In this document: one piece after another, positions 41,301-51,810 of the stretch
Layout: the number at the start of each line of letters is the position of its first letter
Position numbering within the stretch: the stretch's first letter is position 1
Assembly: GCA_039881045.1 (NCBI GenBank)
Contig: JAYWVB010000023.1
Coordinates: forward strand, 310,001-374,000
Direction of reading: 5' to 3'
DNA: 64,000 nucleotides
Source: Chaetomium olivaceum
Taxonomy: Eukaryota; Ascomycota; Sordariomycetes; Sordariales; Chaetomiaceae
Translations under genes and position numbers: made by a program
The notes under the pieces: model-generated
Seen by the model: only the letters and a program-made list of their open reading frames with translations
Databases searched by the model: none
Told to the model about the DNA's origin: nothing

Positions 41301-43818
41301 TCAAGCATCCTTCTTCTCCTCCAACTGCTGCGCTAGCTCCGACGGCCTGATCCATGTCCGAATATGCCCTGCATTACCACGTTAGTTCTAGACTCTCCCC
41401 TCCCCCCGCTGATCACCAACAACAATACATACCAGTCTTGCAACTTGTGATGATCGCATCGGGTGTAAACCCGAGCCAACAAAGCACGTCATCATCCACA
41501 GTTTTGCTCTATCCCACCCATATCACATTAGCACACCCCGAAACCCTACCCTCACCCGATCCCCCAACAAACAACCGGAAAGAAAAAGGAAAAGAAAAAG
41601 AAGCAGCACATACCAGCACAGGCGGCAACGTCGCCGTAGTCGCCCTCGGCTCAACCGGATGCGGCAGCACCTTCTCCTTCTCGCCGTCCGCGGGCAGCAC
41701 GACGACACCCGCCGACGAGAGATTCGAGTCCGACCTTAGCCTGCCGCTGCCGCTGGTCCCCGCCGTCGCGGCCGTTTCCGCGCGGTGCAGCAGCGGGATG
41801 GCGCCCGGGCGCGAGGAGATGGATCCCCGCTGTCGGACTGAAGCCTATTTTTATCATCAGCAACCACGTCCCGACTGACTGGCCACCCACAGGCAAACCA
41901 AACCAACAAAAACAAGCAGAGGTGAGGAGAGGAGAGAAGGAAGCTAACATACCGCCCTCGGCCGATGCAGCATCCCCACACTAAAATCCCACAGACAGAT
42001 CCTGCCATCCTCGCCGACGCTGCCAAAGCGATAGTTGCGCTCGTCGCAGCGCCAGGGGTCGAAGGCGACCGAGGTGACCCACGAGTGGTGGCCCTGGCAG
42101 CGGGCGATGAGGGCGGGCGACTCGGACGGGCACCAGATGGAGATGCGGTCGTCCTGCCCGCCCGTCACCACGTATTTCCCGTCGGGTGACCAGCACACGC
42201 AGCTGAGGCCGCCGTAGTAGGCGTAGTGGAGGTCGAGGAGTCTGTTTGTTGCGGGGTGGCGGTGTTAGGTGAGGTTGGGGGAGTAGGTTGGGTGGGGGTG
42301 GAGGGAGGGGGGCACCGACTCTTCTTTGAGGTAATCTATGATTCGGAGGGTGCCGTCTTCGGAGACCACGGCTAGGTGTTGGCTGTCCGGGGAGAAGGCG
42401 AAGGCGTTGATGCGGTGGTTGGAGAGCTTCCATACGGAGACCGGGTTGAGCTTTTGGTTTTTCGAGTGGACTGACTTGTGGACGTAGATCTGAGACGTGT
42501 AGTTCACCTTACCGGTTCCGTTGGTGTCTGCGCTGGATCGGGGATTACCCTCGCTCTCCGGGGTGAAGACACTATCCTCCTTCTCCTTGTCGTACACGAC
42601 TAGCGTGCCGTCCATGTGGGCGGCGAGGAAGAGGTTCTCGGACCCTGGGATCCACTCGATTTGCGACACGGGCGTGCCGTTGATGGCAGCCTATGGCCGT
42701 CAGTCTTGCGTTGGACATGCGGGTGGAAGCGCATACATTTTTATTGAGCCGGGTGTACCGTTGCGTGATGGGCTCCCACCAGATGACCTCGCCGGTCGAG
42801 AAACCCATGACCACGTCGATATGTGACGAGCTCTTGGTCAGTATATTAACGTCATGGCACAGGCAATGTGCCTTAGTGAACAGGATCTTGGTCAGGTACT
42901 CGGCCTAGTAAGTGTCAACATGCGCGCCTCTGTTTAGGCCCTCGAACCCCTTACCTTCGCCGGAGAAGACAGGTCCAGCCATTGGAAGGCGCGGTTGATA
43001 TTGGCAAAGGCAAACAAGCCATCTCGTGCTCGTTCTTGCAGACGTTTGGCCAACGTCTCATGGTTGATCACCCTCGAGATGAATGATGAATTGCTCTTAG
43101 TCATGTTGTTCTTGGGTTTGCGCCGCTTGCTCGGATCTTTCTGGGCTACCGGCGCAAGGAGGGTGTTGCCCTCGCCAAATGCCGGTGTGTTGGTGTTGGC
43201 TCTGGCCAGGGGAGCAGCCTCGGTGGAGCTCATACGGCCGGCATCACTGCTGCTCGCGCACGTCTGTCGACGACTGGCTCTCGTCCTGGTTCTCTTGTAT
43301 GCTCCCTTGTGCGCCATCGGATCGCGAAGTCGTCCGGTAGACGGCAGGCGACAGCGGGTTGACGTCGAGGTTCACGAGGGTGAGCTGGGTGCCGGCGGTG
43401 GCGGGCTGGGGGGCTGTCGCAAGGGGATTCGGATTAACCAACGGCGCCTCGGAGGGGTGTGGTGGAGGGGTCGCAAGGTGCAGATCTTCCTTTAGCACAT
43501 ATAACCCTGGCAAGTAACTCCAGTTAGGGCCGGTCCAGTAATGGTTATGGTTTTGTGATTCAAGGGGATGCCCATACCCTCGCCGACCAGGAATTGGTAC
43601 TCGGGCCCCGAGGGGTTACTGAGGACGTTGTTTGTCTCGATCATCGGCATCGGTGTGCCCGCGGGGAGGCCATTGTATCCTGTTCCCGATGGGTACCTCG
43701 GCGGGGGTGGAAGGACACTACGAGAAAGCAAAACCGTCAGCCATTGCTGGGCCATGGCGCAACCCGGCCCAAGAGAGGTGCAGCCATTTCTCTGATCCCA
43801 TCTCAATTCTTACAACAT
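41301..43818 (-). CDS. creC: WD40 protein CreC (carbon catabolite repression), 9 exons, one frameshift
   Basis: Partner of the deubiquitinase CreB in fungal carbon catabolite repression. Exons: 43814-43818 (only ATGTT), 43578-43717, 42955-43506, 42737-42904, 42320-42690, 41953-42241, 41614-41844, 41433-41508, 41301-41368. The tiny first exon yields MFVLPPPPRYP, the expected N-terminus. Landmarks: LKEDLHLATPPPHPSEAPLV, KKD-type KDPSKRRKPKNN, FANINRAFQWLDLSS, SQIEWIPGSENLFLAAHMDG, AFAFSPDSQHLAVVSEDGTL, CVCWSPDGKYVVTGGQDDRI, SVAFDPWRCDERNYRFGSVG and LWDFSVGMLHRPRA. The end is GHIRTWIRPSELAQQLEEKK. WD repeats fill residues about 200-630. One base too many near 43250-43310 separates DESQSSTDVREQQ from SSDAGRMSSTEAAPLAR. 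Corrected length is 632 aa, close to Aspergillus CreC. All other joins keep frame. Confidence 0.92.
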
Positions 43819-44928
43819 GGTGACTGCGGGGTGTCGGCAGCCAGGACGCGCCAAGACGATTTAATGATTCGGTGAGACAGCAAGGAACTTTGTACTAGGA
43901 GGGGTGTCGTCGAGTAACATGAGTGTACGAAATATAGATAGGTACAGATATATGCTGTGCGGGTGAGGTTGAACGTCGTAAACATCGCCAGCTCCATCCG
44001 CTCCGCAGCAACCGATGAGCCGCTGGTCGGCGCGTTGTAACATCGAATGGTCCGGATTTGGAGCCAAGGGACTTGCGACAGGGGAGTGCATCCTGGAGCT
44101 GGCCTGTTCCAGGATCGACGGTACGGCGGGAACAGTGTGGGGTAGCGGGACATTGACTTTACTTGCCTGAGCTTTGCGTCAGGTCAAATTGATGAATGGG
44201 AAGACCGCTTATGGGCGCTTCCACAGCCACTCCCAGAGATGAGAATAATTTAGGCGCTGGGGATGCCCGCCCTCTTCAAATAACCCCCCAAAGAATCGGC
44301 GGTGTGATGAAGTCCCCTCAAGCTCATGGAACGCCGGGGGAGACCACTGGACATGAGGCATTGAATGTTCAGACATGCATATATATGCACAGTGTGAATA
44401 AATGGACTTGGTTCATTTCTGTACAATTTTTGAGGCGGGAACTGAGGTTGGCGTTGGAGCTGTGACGCATTTCGGGAGCAGTCTAAGACGCCTGCCAATT
44501 GCTACAAATTCCCCCATTAATACGAAATACTGTACCTTGGTTCATCTCAGTTGTATTCTTTGACCCAGTGTGTTGTTCATTGGGGCCGCCATTCTGGTAA
44601 ATACACAGTAACTACACAGTACGGGCGTGGGGGATGGGCCAATGCATCCTGCAGCATGAGCTGTTTTTAGGGCGTCAAGTTGCGGGGCTTGAGGAGCTCA
44701 CATCCGAAAAAGGACGCCAGCTGGCGACCTGAACTCAACACCGAAGCCTATCAACCCACAAGCGAGCTATGATCTGATCTAACCCACGCACGTTTACCGC
44801 CTTGACTGTTCGCCCCGCAATCTCGTTTATCTTCTTGTCCATTACTAGCTTCCTCCCAATCTCGGTTTCCAGGACCATGGCATCGCCGTGAGGAAGAACA
44901 GGAGCAACGAGAAGACTGAATGCCCACG
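43819..44928. promoter_or_regulatory. Divergent promoter region of creC (-) and GEM1 (+)
   Basis: 1.1 kb between two divergent starts. No open frame with coding character and no RNA gene recognised. Confidence 0.45.
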
Positions 44929-46869
44929 ATGTCTACAGGTACGACGAACCCCTCGGTTTTGCCCCTCCGCCATCAAAATCAGCTGACCGGCCGTAGCAGT
45001 TAGGATTTGCGTCTGCGGCGACGAGGGTACCGGCAAGTCGAGCTTGATCGCCTCGCTCGTAAAGGACTCCTTTGTCTCCAACAAGATCCAAACCGTCCTG
45101 CCCCAGGTCACCATCCCCCCAACTACCGGCACCCCGAGAATGTCGTTACCACCATCGTCGACACATCCGCCCGACCCCAAGACCGAACGACGCTGCGCAA
45201 GGAGATTCGAAAATGCAACGTGATCCTGCTGGTCTACGCAGACCACTACAGCTACGAACGTGTCGCCCTGTTCTGGATGCCCTACTTCCGCTCGCTCGGG
45301 GTCAACGTTCCAGTCGTGCTGTGCGCCAACAAGTCGGACCTCGCAGGGTCAGGGAGCACACCGCAGGTGGTTGAGGAAGAGATGCTGCCGGTCATGGCCG
45401 AGTTTAGAGAAATCGACTCTTGCATCCGCACGAGTGCCAAGGAGCAACACAACGTCATCGAGGTCTTCTACCTGTGCCAAAAGGCCGTCACGCACCCGAT
45501 TGCGCCGCTGTACGACCACAAGGAAGGCCAGCTGAAGCCTGCATGCATGGCTGCGCTGAAGAGGGTCTTCTACCTGTGCGACAAGGACCAGGACGGCTAT
45601 TTGAATGACCGGGAGATGCAGGATTTCCAGATCAAGTCATTCGACAAGCCCCTGTCGCCCGGCGAACTAGAGAACATCAAGGCGACCGTTAGCAAGGCGG
45701 TCCCGACGTCGAATACCGAGAACGGCCTTGACTTGTACGGATTCTTGCAGCTGAACAAGCTGTATGTCGAAAAAGGGCGCCACGAGACGATATGGATTAT
45801 CCTTAGAAAACACCACTACACAGACAGCCTGAGCCTGGAGGACGCCTTTCTTCATCCGCGGTTTGAGGTTCCGGAGTATGCCTCGGCAGAACTGAGCCCT
45901 GCAGGGTACCGCTTCTTCATGGACCTATTCTTGACATTCGACAAGGACAGCGATGGCGGACTCAACGACCAGGAACTTGCGGCGCTATTTGCGCCCACCC
46001 CTGGGCTACCACACTCCTGGATGGAAACATCATTCCCGTCATCCACTGTCCGGAACGAGGCCGGCCACATCACACTGCAGGGGTGGCTCGCGCAGTGGAG
46101 CATGACCACCTTCCTGGAACCTAAGACTACCCTCGAATACCTCGCTTATCTCGGGTTTGAGGGGCCGAATGCGTGGGACTCAACAACCGCCGCCCTCAAA
46201 GTAACCAAACCACGAAAGCGCAGGCGCAGGCCGGGCCGCGTCGAGCGCAACGTCGTCCTCTGCTACCTGATCGGCTCCGCCGGGTCCGGCAAGTCCTCGC
46301 TCCTCGACGCCTTCCTCAACCGCCCCTTCGACTCGCTCTACCACCCGACCATTAAACCCCGCCGCGCCGTCAACAGCGTCGAACTCCACGGCGGCAAGCA
46401 ATGTTACCTAATCCTCGAAGAGCTCGGCGAACTAGAACCCGCCATCCTCGAAAACCAAGCCAAGCTCGACGCATGCGATCTCATCTGCTACGCGTACGAC
46501 TCCTCTGAGCCCGACTCCTTCACGCACGTCGTCGAGCTGCGCAAGCGCCACCCCCAGCTCGACGAGCTGCCCTCCATCTACACCGCGCTTAAGGCCGACC
46601 GCGACAAGACCACCCAGCGCAGCGAGCTGCAGCCCGACGCCTACACCGCCGCACTCAACATGTCGGCTCCGCTGCATGTTAGTGTGACCTGGCATAGCAT
46701 CAGCGAGCTGTTCGTGGCCTTTGCGGAGGCGGCTACGAACCCGAGTACCGCTTTTCCCAAGTCGGAGGAGCCGCCCGACCATACGAGTCTGTACATGGCG
46801 CTCGGGGCTACGTCGTGCGCGGCGCTGGCGGTGTTCATGATCTGGCGGCGCTCGACGAGCTCTGTGTAG
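44929..46869 (+). CDS. GEM1: Mitochondrial Rho GTPase Gem1/Miro, 2 exons, one frameshift
   Basis: Tail-anchored outer-mitochondrial-membrane GTPase, also part of ER-mitochondria contacts. Exon 1 is 10 nt (44929-44938, MST plus one base), the intron 44939-44999, exon 2 45000-46869. The first GTPase domain has RICVCGDEGTGKSSLIASL (P-loop), IVDTSARPQDR and VVLCANKSDL. Two EF-hands follow, each with a loop: DKDQDGYLND and DKDSDGGLND. The second GTPase domain has CYLIGSAGSGKSSLLDAFL (P-loop) and ICYAYDSSEPDSF. The C-terminal anchor is LGATSCAALAVFMIW followed by RRSTSSV. One C missing in 45132-45135 splits TTGTP from ENVVTTIVD; corrected length 626 aa. An apparent ATG at 45007 is in the wrong frame for the first domain. 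Confidence 0.94.
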
Positions 46870-47484
46870 CAGATAGGGCGTCGGCTGTGGGGGTGGGTTT
46901 GAGCAAGGGGGCGCGCGGAGAAGAGAGCAATCAGAGATCTGAAGGGCAAGGAGGAAAGCGGTGCATTCGGCGGAGTCTGTTCATTCTTTTTTATTTTTGG
47001 ATTGGTCGGATGGTACGGGTGTTGTTAAGAAGGCTGTTGCTTTTCGGTTGGTATCTCTTTCGCAGATATCCGGCCCGCAGACCTCCCCGGGCCATCTGGG
47101 AGGGGGAATATGATACCCACAGATTCTTCTCTAGTAAGCGTAGCGTTTTTAACTAGTGTCTAATCGTACTTGTAATACCTGTTATTCTTTTTTGTTAGGG
47201 GGTGGGCTTCATGGAGGAGCAAGTTGTCCATACATCAAACATAACATTGGAACGGAGAGGAAGCAAGGGGCTTTTATCATTTGAATTGCGCGAGGCCATC
47301 GCCAATCGGGAGACCCGAAGACAGCACCATCGCGGAACTGCCTTTGGACCGCTGTGACTTAGAAAGGGATCGAGCACCACCTCTCCATGAACAGAGTCGT
47401 AAAAGCAAGCCCTGTGCCCGCCGCCGATAGAAAACCCGAGAGCAAAACCGGAAGGGAACCCTTCAAAGGAGAAGACCCCGGGTT
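46870..47484. other. Intergenic between convergent genes
   Basis: 615 bp of 3' flank of GEM1 (+) and ABD1 (-). Nothing recognised. Confidence 0.5.
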
Positions 47485-48966
47485 CTAAACGCGATAGAAA
47501 CAAAACGCCACATAAAACCCGGCTGCCTCCATCTCCTCCTCGCTCACCAGCAATTTGCCCGACGAGCGGTCGCGCACGCCCATGCGCTCGCTTAGGGCGC
47601 CCAGCTCGCGGTCGTCCTGTTCCGTCTCCCACACCTCGGCGAACGGCTTGTGGTACTGCAGCTCCAGGTTGTAGTCCTCGGCCAGCGCGCGGAAGGCCTC
47701 CCAAGGCACCACGTACTCGGGCACCTCCTCGACGGCCTCGTGCAGGAAGAAGTTGTACTTCCACCCGAACGGCGGGCGGAATATCCCGTCGGATGGGGTC
47801 GGGCCCGGGAACCGCACCCGGTAGATGTCGTTGCCCCACGAGGCTGTCTCTTCGGCTTCGCCCTCCTCCTTTTCTTCTTCTGCTTCGCCTTCTTCGAGCT
47901 CGCCGTCGTCTTTTGGCGTGGTGGGTTCAGGTGTGGCGTTGGACGGGGCTGGGTCGGATGACGGGTTTTCGGTTGAGGTGGCGGCGGCACCGGCCTTGGC
48001 TTTCTTTTCTTCCATGCGCTTGTTGAAGGCAGCGACTTTGCTGGTGATGACGTCCGAGTTGGGGATGGTTCCGATGAAGCGCCCGCCTTTGCGCAAGGCT
48101 CCAGACACGTTCTTGAGCATCTGCCGGGCTTTCTCCTCGGTCTCGAAGGCGTAGTGCATGCAAAACATCATGCTGACCACGTCAAACCCGCGATTGCTGC
48201 TCACGCTCGACCCCGAGAACCCGACTTGTCGCACAATATCGATGTCGCCGATCGTCTCGGCGTAGCAATCTTTGACATGGAAACGCGAGTCAAAGATGCG
48301 CGGGGGGCGCCGGTGGCCGCCCCTACCGCCCCGACCACCACCCCCGCGATTTGCCATACTCCGGTATCTTTCCCGTGCCTGATCAATTGATACCTCCGCC
48401 GGGTCCAAGCCAACGTATAGATCCACCGTCTGGGGCGCCTGCTGCCACTTGAACAGATCCCCGCCCTTGCCGCACCCAATGTCCAACACCAGCAGCTTAT
48501 TCCCAGAGCTGATCCCCCGCTCCATCGCCCCGGGCGCGTGGTCCTCATCGGGCGAGAACTTCTGAATGATGCAGCTCTTGACCCAATTGTTGAACGACCT
48601 CAGACCCTTGATGCGACTATCCGTCTTGCGCCACTCGCGGCCGCGCTCGGGGACCGCATTGTAGTGGGCGCGCACCACGTCGTTGATGCCCGACCGTTGC
48701 CTCGCCTCCTCCGCCGCCGCCTGCTGCTGGGCATGCCGCTCGCGTTCGAGCGCGCGCTGCCGGATCTGCTCGCGCTCGGCGTCGGTGATGCGGGCGCGCT
48801 GGCCGGGCCGCTTAAGCTTGCGCGGGGGGTCGCCCCCGGCGCTTGCGTTGCCGCTTCCGCTAGGCGAGGCGGATCGTTGGCGCTTTTTGGCGGGGGCTAG
48901 CTTCTTCGCGTCGAAAGGCTGCGGCAGGTCATCGTTGTCGTGATCGCCGGCCATGGCGGTCGTCAA
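47485..48966 (-). CDS. ABD1: mRNA cap guanine-N7 methyltransferase Abd1
   Basis: Nuclear enzyme that methylates the guanine cap of pre-mRNA. Single exon, 493 aa, intact. The N-terminus is basic and disordered (AKKRQRSASPSGSGN, PPRKLKRPGQRARITD). The core starts at VRAHYNAVPERGREWRKTDS and LRSFNNWVKSCIIQKFSPD. The SAM motif is LLVLDIGCGKGGDLFKW; YVGLDPAEVSIDQARERY follows. FDVVSMMFCMHYAFETEEKA and GGRFIGTIPNSDVI hold cap- and SAM-pocket residues. An acidic insertion (ELEEGEAEEEKEEGEAEE) splits the core, as in other fungal Abd1 proteins. FPGPTPSDGIFRPPFGWKYN and FLHEAVEEVPEYVVPWEAF complete it. A second Met at residue 5 (MAGDHDN) could be the real start. Confidence 0.95.
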   Translation of the reverse strand: MTTAMAGDHDNDDLPQPFDAKKLAPAKKRQRSASPSGSGNASAGGDPPRKLKRPGQRARITDAEREQIRQRALERERHAQQQAAAEEARQRSGINDVVRAHYNAVPERGREWRKTDSRIKGLRSFNNWVKSCIIQKFSPDEDHAPGAMERGISSGNKLLVLDIGCGKGGDLFKWQQAPQTVDLYVGLDPAEVSIDQARERYRSMANRGGGGRGGRGGHRRPPRIFDSRFHVKDCYAETIGDIDIVRQVGFSGSSVSSNRGFDVVSMMFCMHYAFETEEKARQMLKNVSGALRKGGRFIGTIPNSDVITSKVAAFNKRMEEKKAKAGAAATSTENPSSDPAPSNATPEPTTPKDDGELEEGEAEEEKEEGEAEETASWGNDIYRVRFPGPTPSDGIFRPPFGWKYNFFLHEAVEEVPEYVVPWEAFRALAEDYNLELQYHKPFAEVWETEQDDRELGALSERMGVRDRSSGKLLVSEEEMEAAGFYVAFCFYRV

Positions 48967-49582
48967 GGTGCCGCCGGCGTTGTTGTATGTTTTATGTTTC
49001 TATTTCGTCAACTTGGGGTGGGATATGAAAGACTCTTGTCAATTGTGATGAGAAATTCAAAATATCTGGAAACGGGGGCTTGGAATCGAGAAAAGGATTA
49101 TTAGAATTTGTTTTGTTTCGTGCTTTGTTGAATTGCAACAACGGGAGTTGAAGAATCGAGAACTCGAAAGCGAGACGGGGCGGGTGGGCCTTCCAGTTCC
49201 ATCGCAGGGACGTTCGCTGGTGCTGATTCTGGCCCCGCCTTAGCGCTGCCGTAACGAATCAAAATCCGGCACTGCAGCCCGCATTGGCAGTGACGCGAGC
49301 TCTGGCAGCCTTGCGGATCTCGCCTGAGCCAACGACTCTTGGGGAGAGCTGACCCAAGCTTCCCGCCTTCCACTTGGAACTTGCATCTGCACCACATCAA
49401 CATCAAGGCCGTCTCAACCCCGGAACCAACCCGACCACCGAATGCCACCTGGTGTATCTAGTTAATTTTGGCAACATTCTGAACTCGAACACACAACGAC
49501 CTCCCGATTCAAGAGCTGCCCTCATCGGCCACTTCCCCTCCTAAACACATCCCACACCCCACACGACCACACCAACCAAACC
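48967..49582. promoter_or_regulatory. Divergent promoter region of ABD1 (-) and RPN7 (+)
   Basis: 616 bp between two divergent starts. No gene or specific element recognised. Confidence 0.45.
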
Positions 49583-51238
49583 ATGGGTTCCGATCCGCAA
49601 TACGCGAAATGGCCTCTGCTGCCGCTGGCCCAGCATGTTTTCTCTCTCACCAACCCAGACGCCCCCAAGACGGCCCAACAGGCGGCCGCCAAGCAGGTCC
49701 AGGATGCCATCTCGGAGCACAAGATGGCGCCCTTCTACCGCTTCCTCGCACACCCGATAGACGGCGTTCTCAACGGGGTTGGTGAGGGTGGTTCGAGTGT
49801 TCCCGGGAAGCCGACGAGCAGGAAGAGCAGTCTTGTTGGTATGATCGCGACTAGGGGCTCCGGCAGCATAAACCTACCGTGGGATGAGGCCCTGTACCAG
49901 TCGCTGCAGGCCGAAAATGATAAGGAGCTGGAACAGTTTCAGAAGGAGGAGGACGACGCTGTGGAGCAAGCCGGCGAGACGGAGATCCAGGCTGCGCGGG
50001 GCAAGAGGGCTGAGTTCTGGGCCAGGGTGGGCGACAAGGTGGGCAGGCCAGAAAATGCATGATACGAAGCTCTCGGCAGTTAACCGTTGTTATCCTACAG
50101 GACAAAGCCATCGCGGCATACGAAGATGTCTTCGAGAAGACGGGCATTCTCGGCACCAAGATCGACTTGGTCCTTGCCATTATCCGCATGGGTCTCTTCT
50201 ATGGCGACAAGCACCTCGTCAAGAAGCACGTCGAGCGCGCCAAGGCGCTGGTCGAGAGCGGTGGCGACTGGGACCGACGCAACCGTCTCAAGGCCTATGA
50301 GGGTCTGTACCTATTAACGGCCCGCAGCTACAACCTCGCGGCCCCGCTCCTACTCGACAGCCTGTCGACCTTTACCTCGTACGAGCTCTGCAGCTATAGC
50401 AACCTGGTCATCTACGCAGTGCTCGCAGGCTCCGTCTCGCTTAAGCGGGTCGACTTCAAGTCGAAGGTTGTCGATGCCCCCGAGATCAGGGCTATTCTGG
50501 GCGATGGCGAGGATAAACTGCTCGCGCTGACCGGCGCTATCTCCGCGGGCCCGGGCGTTGACGCCGAGATGCAGGACACCAGTGCGGCACCCTCGGCTGC
50601 TAAGATCACGGCCGTGAACCTCACTACCCTGGGAACCAGCGTCGAGCAGCCCGAGGCGGAGATGGCAGTCGATTTCGGCCCCCTCGCCCAGCTCGTGAGC
50701 AGCTTGTACAACGGCCGGTACAAGCTCTTCTTCCAAGCGTTGGCGCTCGTCGAGGAGCAGTTCCTCACACAGGACCGCTACCTGCACGAGCACAAGGGCT
50801 GGTTCATCCGCGAGATGCGTCTGCGGGCCTACCAGCAACTGCTGCAGAGCTACCGCGTGGTTGGGCTTGACAGCATGGCCAACGACTTTGGCGTGACGGT
50901 CGATTTTTTGGACCGGTAAGCTTTGTCCTTTCCTGGTTTGATATGGTGTCATGCAATGCGCTGTAGATGGACGCTAACATACATATGCTATCAGCGACCT
51001 CGCCAAGTTCATCGCCGCCGGCCGCATCCCCTGCACCATTGACCGCGTCGCCGGCCACGGCGTCATCGAGACCAACCGACCCGACGACAAGAACAAGCAG
51101 TACCAGGACGTGGTGCGCCAGGGCGACCAGCTGATCACCAAGCTGCAGAAGTACGGGCAGGCGGTCCGGTTGAGAGAGGGAGTGAGAGGGCGTAGGTGGG
51201 GAGAGTTGGGCTGGCGGGGAGTTGTATCCGAGGTGTAG
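49583..51238 (+). CDS. RPN7: 26S proteasome regulatory subunit Rpn7, 3 exons
   Basis: PCI-domain subunit of the 19S lid. Exons: 49583-50038, 50101-50915, 50995-51238. It begins MGSDPQYAKWPLLPLAQHVF. The helical repeat part includes KAIAAYEDVFEKTGILGTKI, DLVLAIIRMGLFYGDKHLVK and RRNRLKAYEGLYLLTARSYN. The PCI part has YELCSYSNLVIYAVLAGSVS, YLHEHKGWFIREMRLRAYQQ, FGVTVDFLDRDLAKFIAAGR and KYGQAVRL. As written it runs to 51238 (504 aa) with an unusual tail REGVRGRRWGELGWRG. One extra G near 51176 would give LRGGSERA and a stop at 51193-51195, closer to what I recall of the family. The end is therefore uncertain; everything before it is intact. Confidence 0.92.
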
Positions 51239-51810
51239 ATACATAACAATCGCAAAACAAGCACAGCCAATGCTGAAAAGACGGTAACACGCCCCGTCGC
51301 CGTTGAATGACCATACCAAGGGAGAGTTGGGCATTTGATTGTATGATACCTAACTGGAAGAGCAAGACGATGCTTCTACGCGGGATGATCTGTGAATGCA
51401 GGCAAGCAAGAAAGAACCCAGCCTCTTATAAACCCGGCGCCCAAACGTGTCAAAACCAAGGGTTCCAATCCCCAAAATCAAGACTAGCTCGCAACCAAGG
51501 CAAAGCAGGCAACCCAGACACTGAGCGGAACGAAGTCTCTTTCTCCCCTCGCCCGCAGCACAACCCAGGCCGACGCTCATCTAAAACTAAACCAAGGCAT
51601 GCAATGCAATGCTATGCGATGCAATGCTCCGTTTATCAAAAAGAATACTGGCCGTATTTCTTTTTATTTTTTCTTTTGAGGTCCAACCAACCAACCAGCC
51701 AGCACAAAACGCCTTGCTTCATCCAAGACACATACACCCTCCCCCTTCCCTGCCTTTTCCCTTTTTCCAGACCACCACCCAACCACCTACCTTAGGTAGG
51801 TAACCAACCC
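51239..51810. other. Intergenic between convergent genes
   Basis: 570 bp. A short repeat of GCAATGC-like words around 51597-51625. No gene seen. Confidence 0.45.

Noticed and set aside
45007..45130. ATG at 45007 as the start of GEM1
   Set aside because: It lies in a frame that destroys the first GTPase P-loop; the 10-nt exon at 44929 plus a one-base correction gives the family N-terminus.
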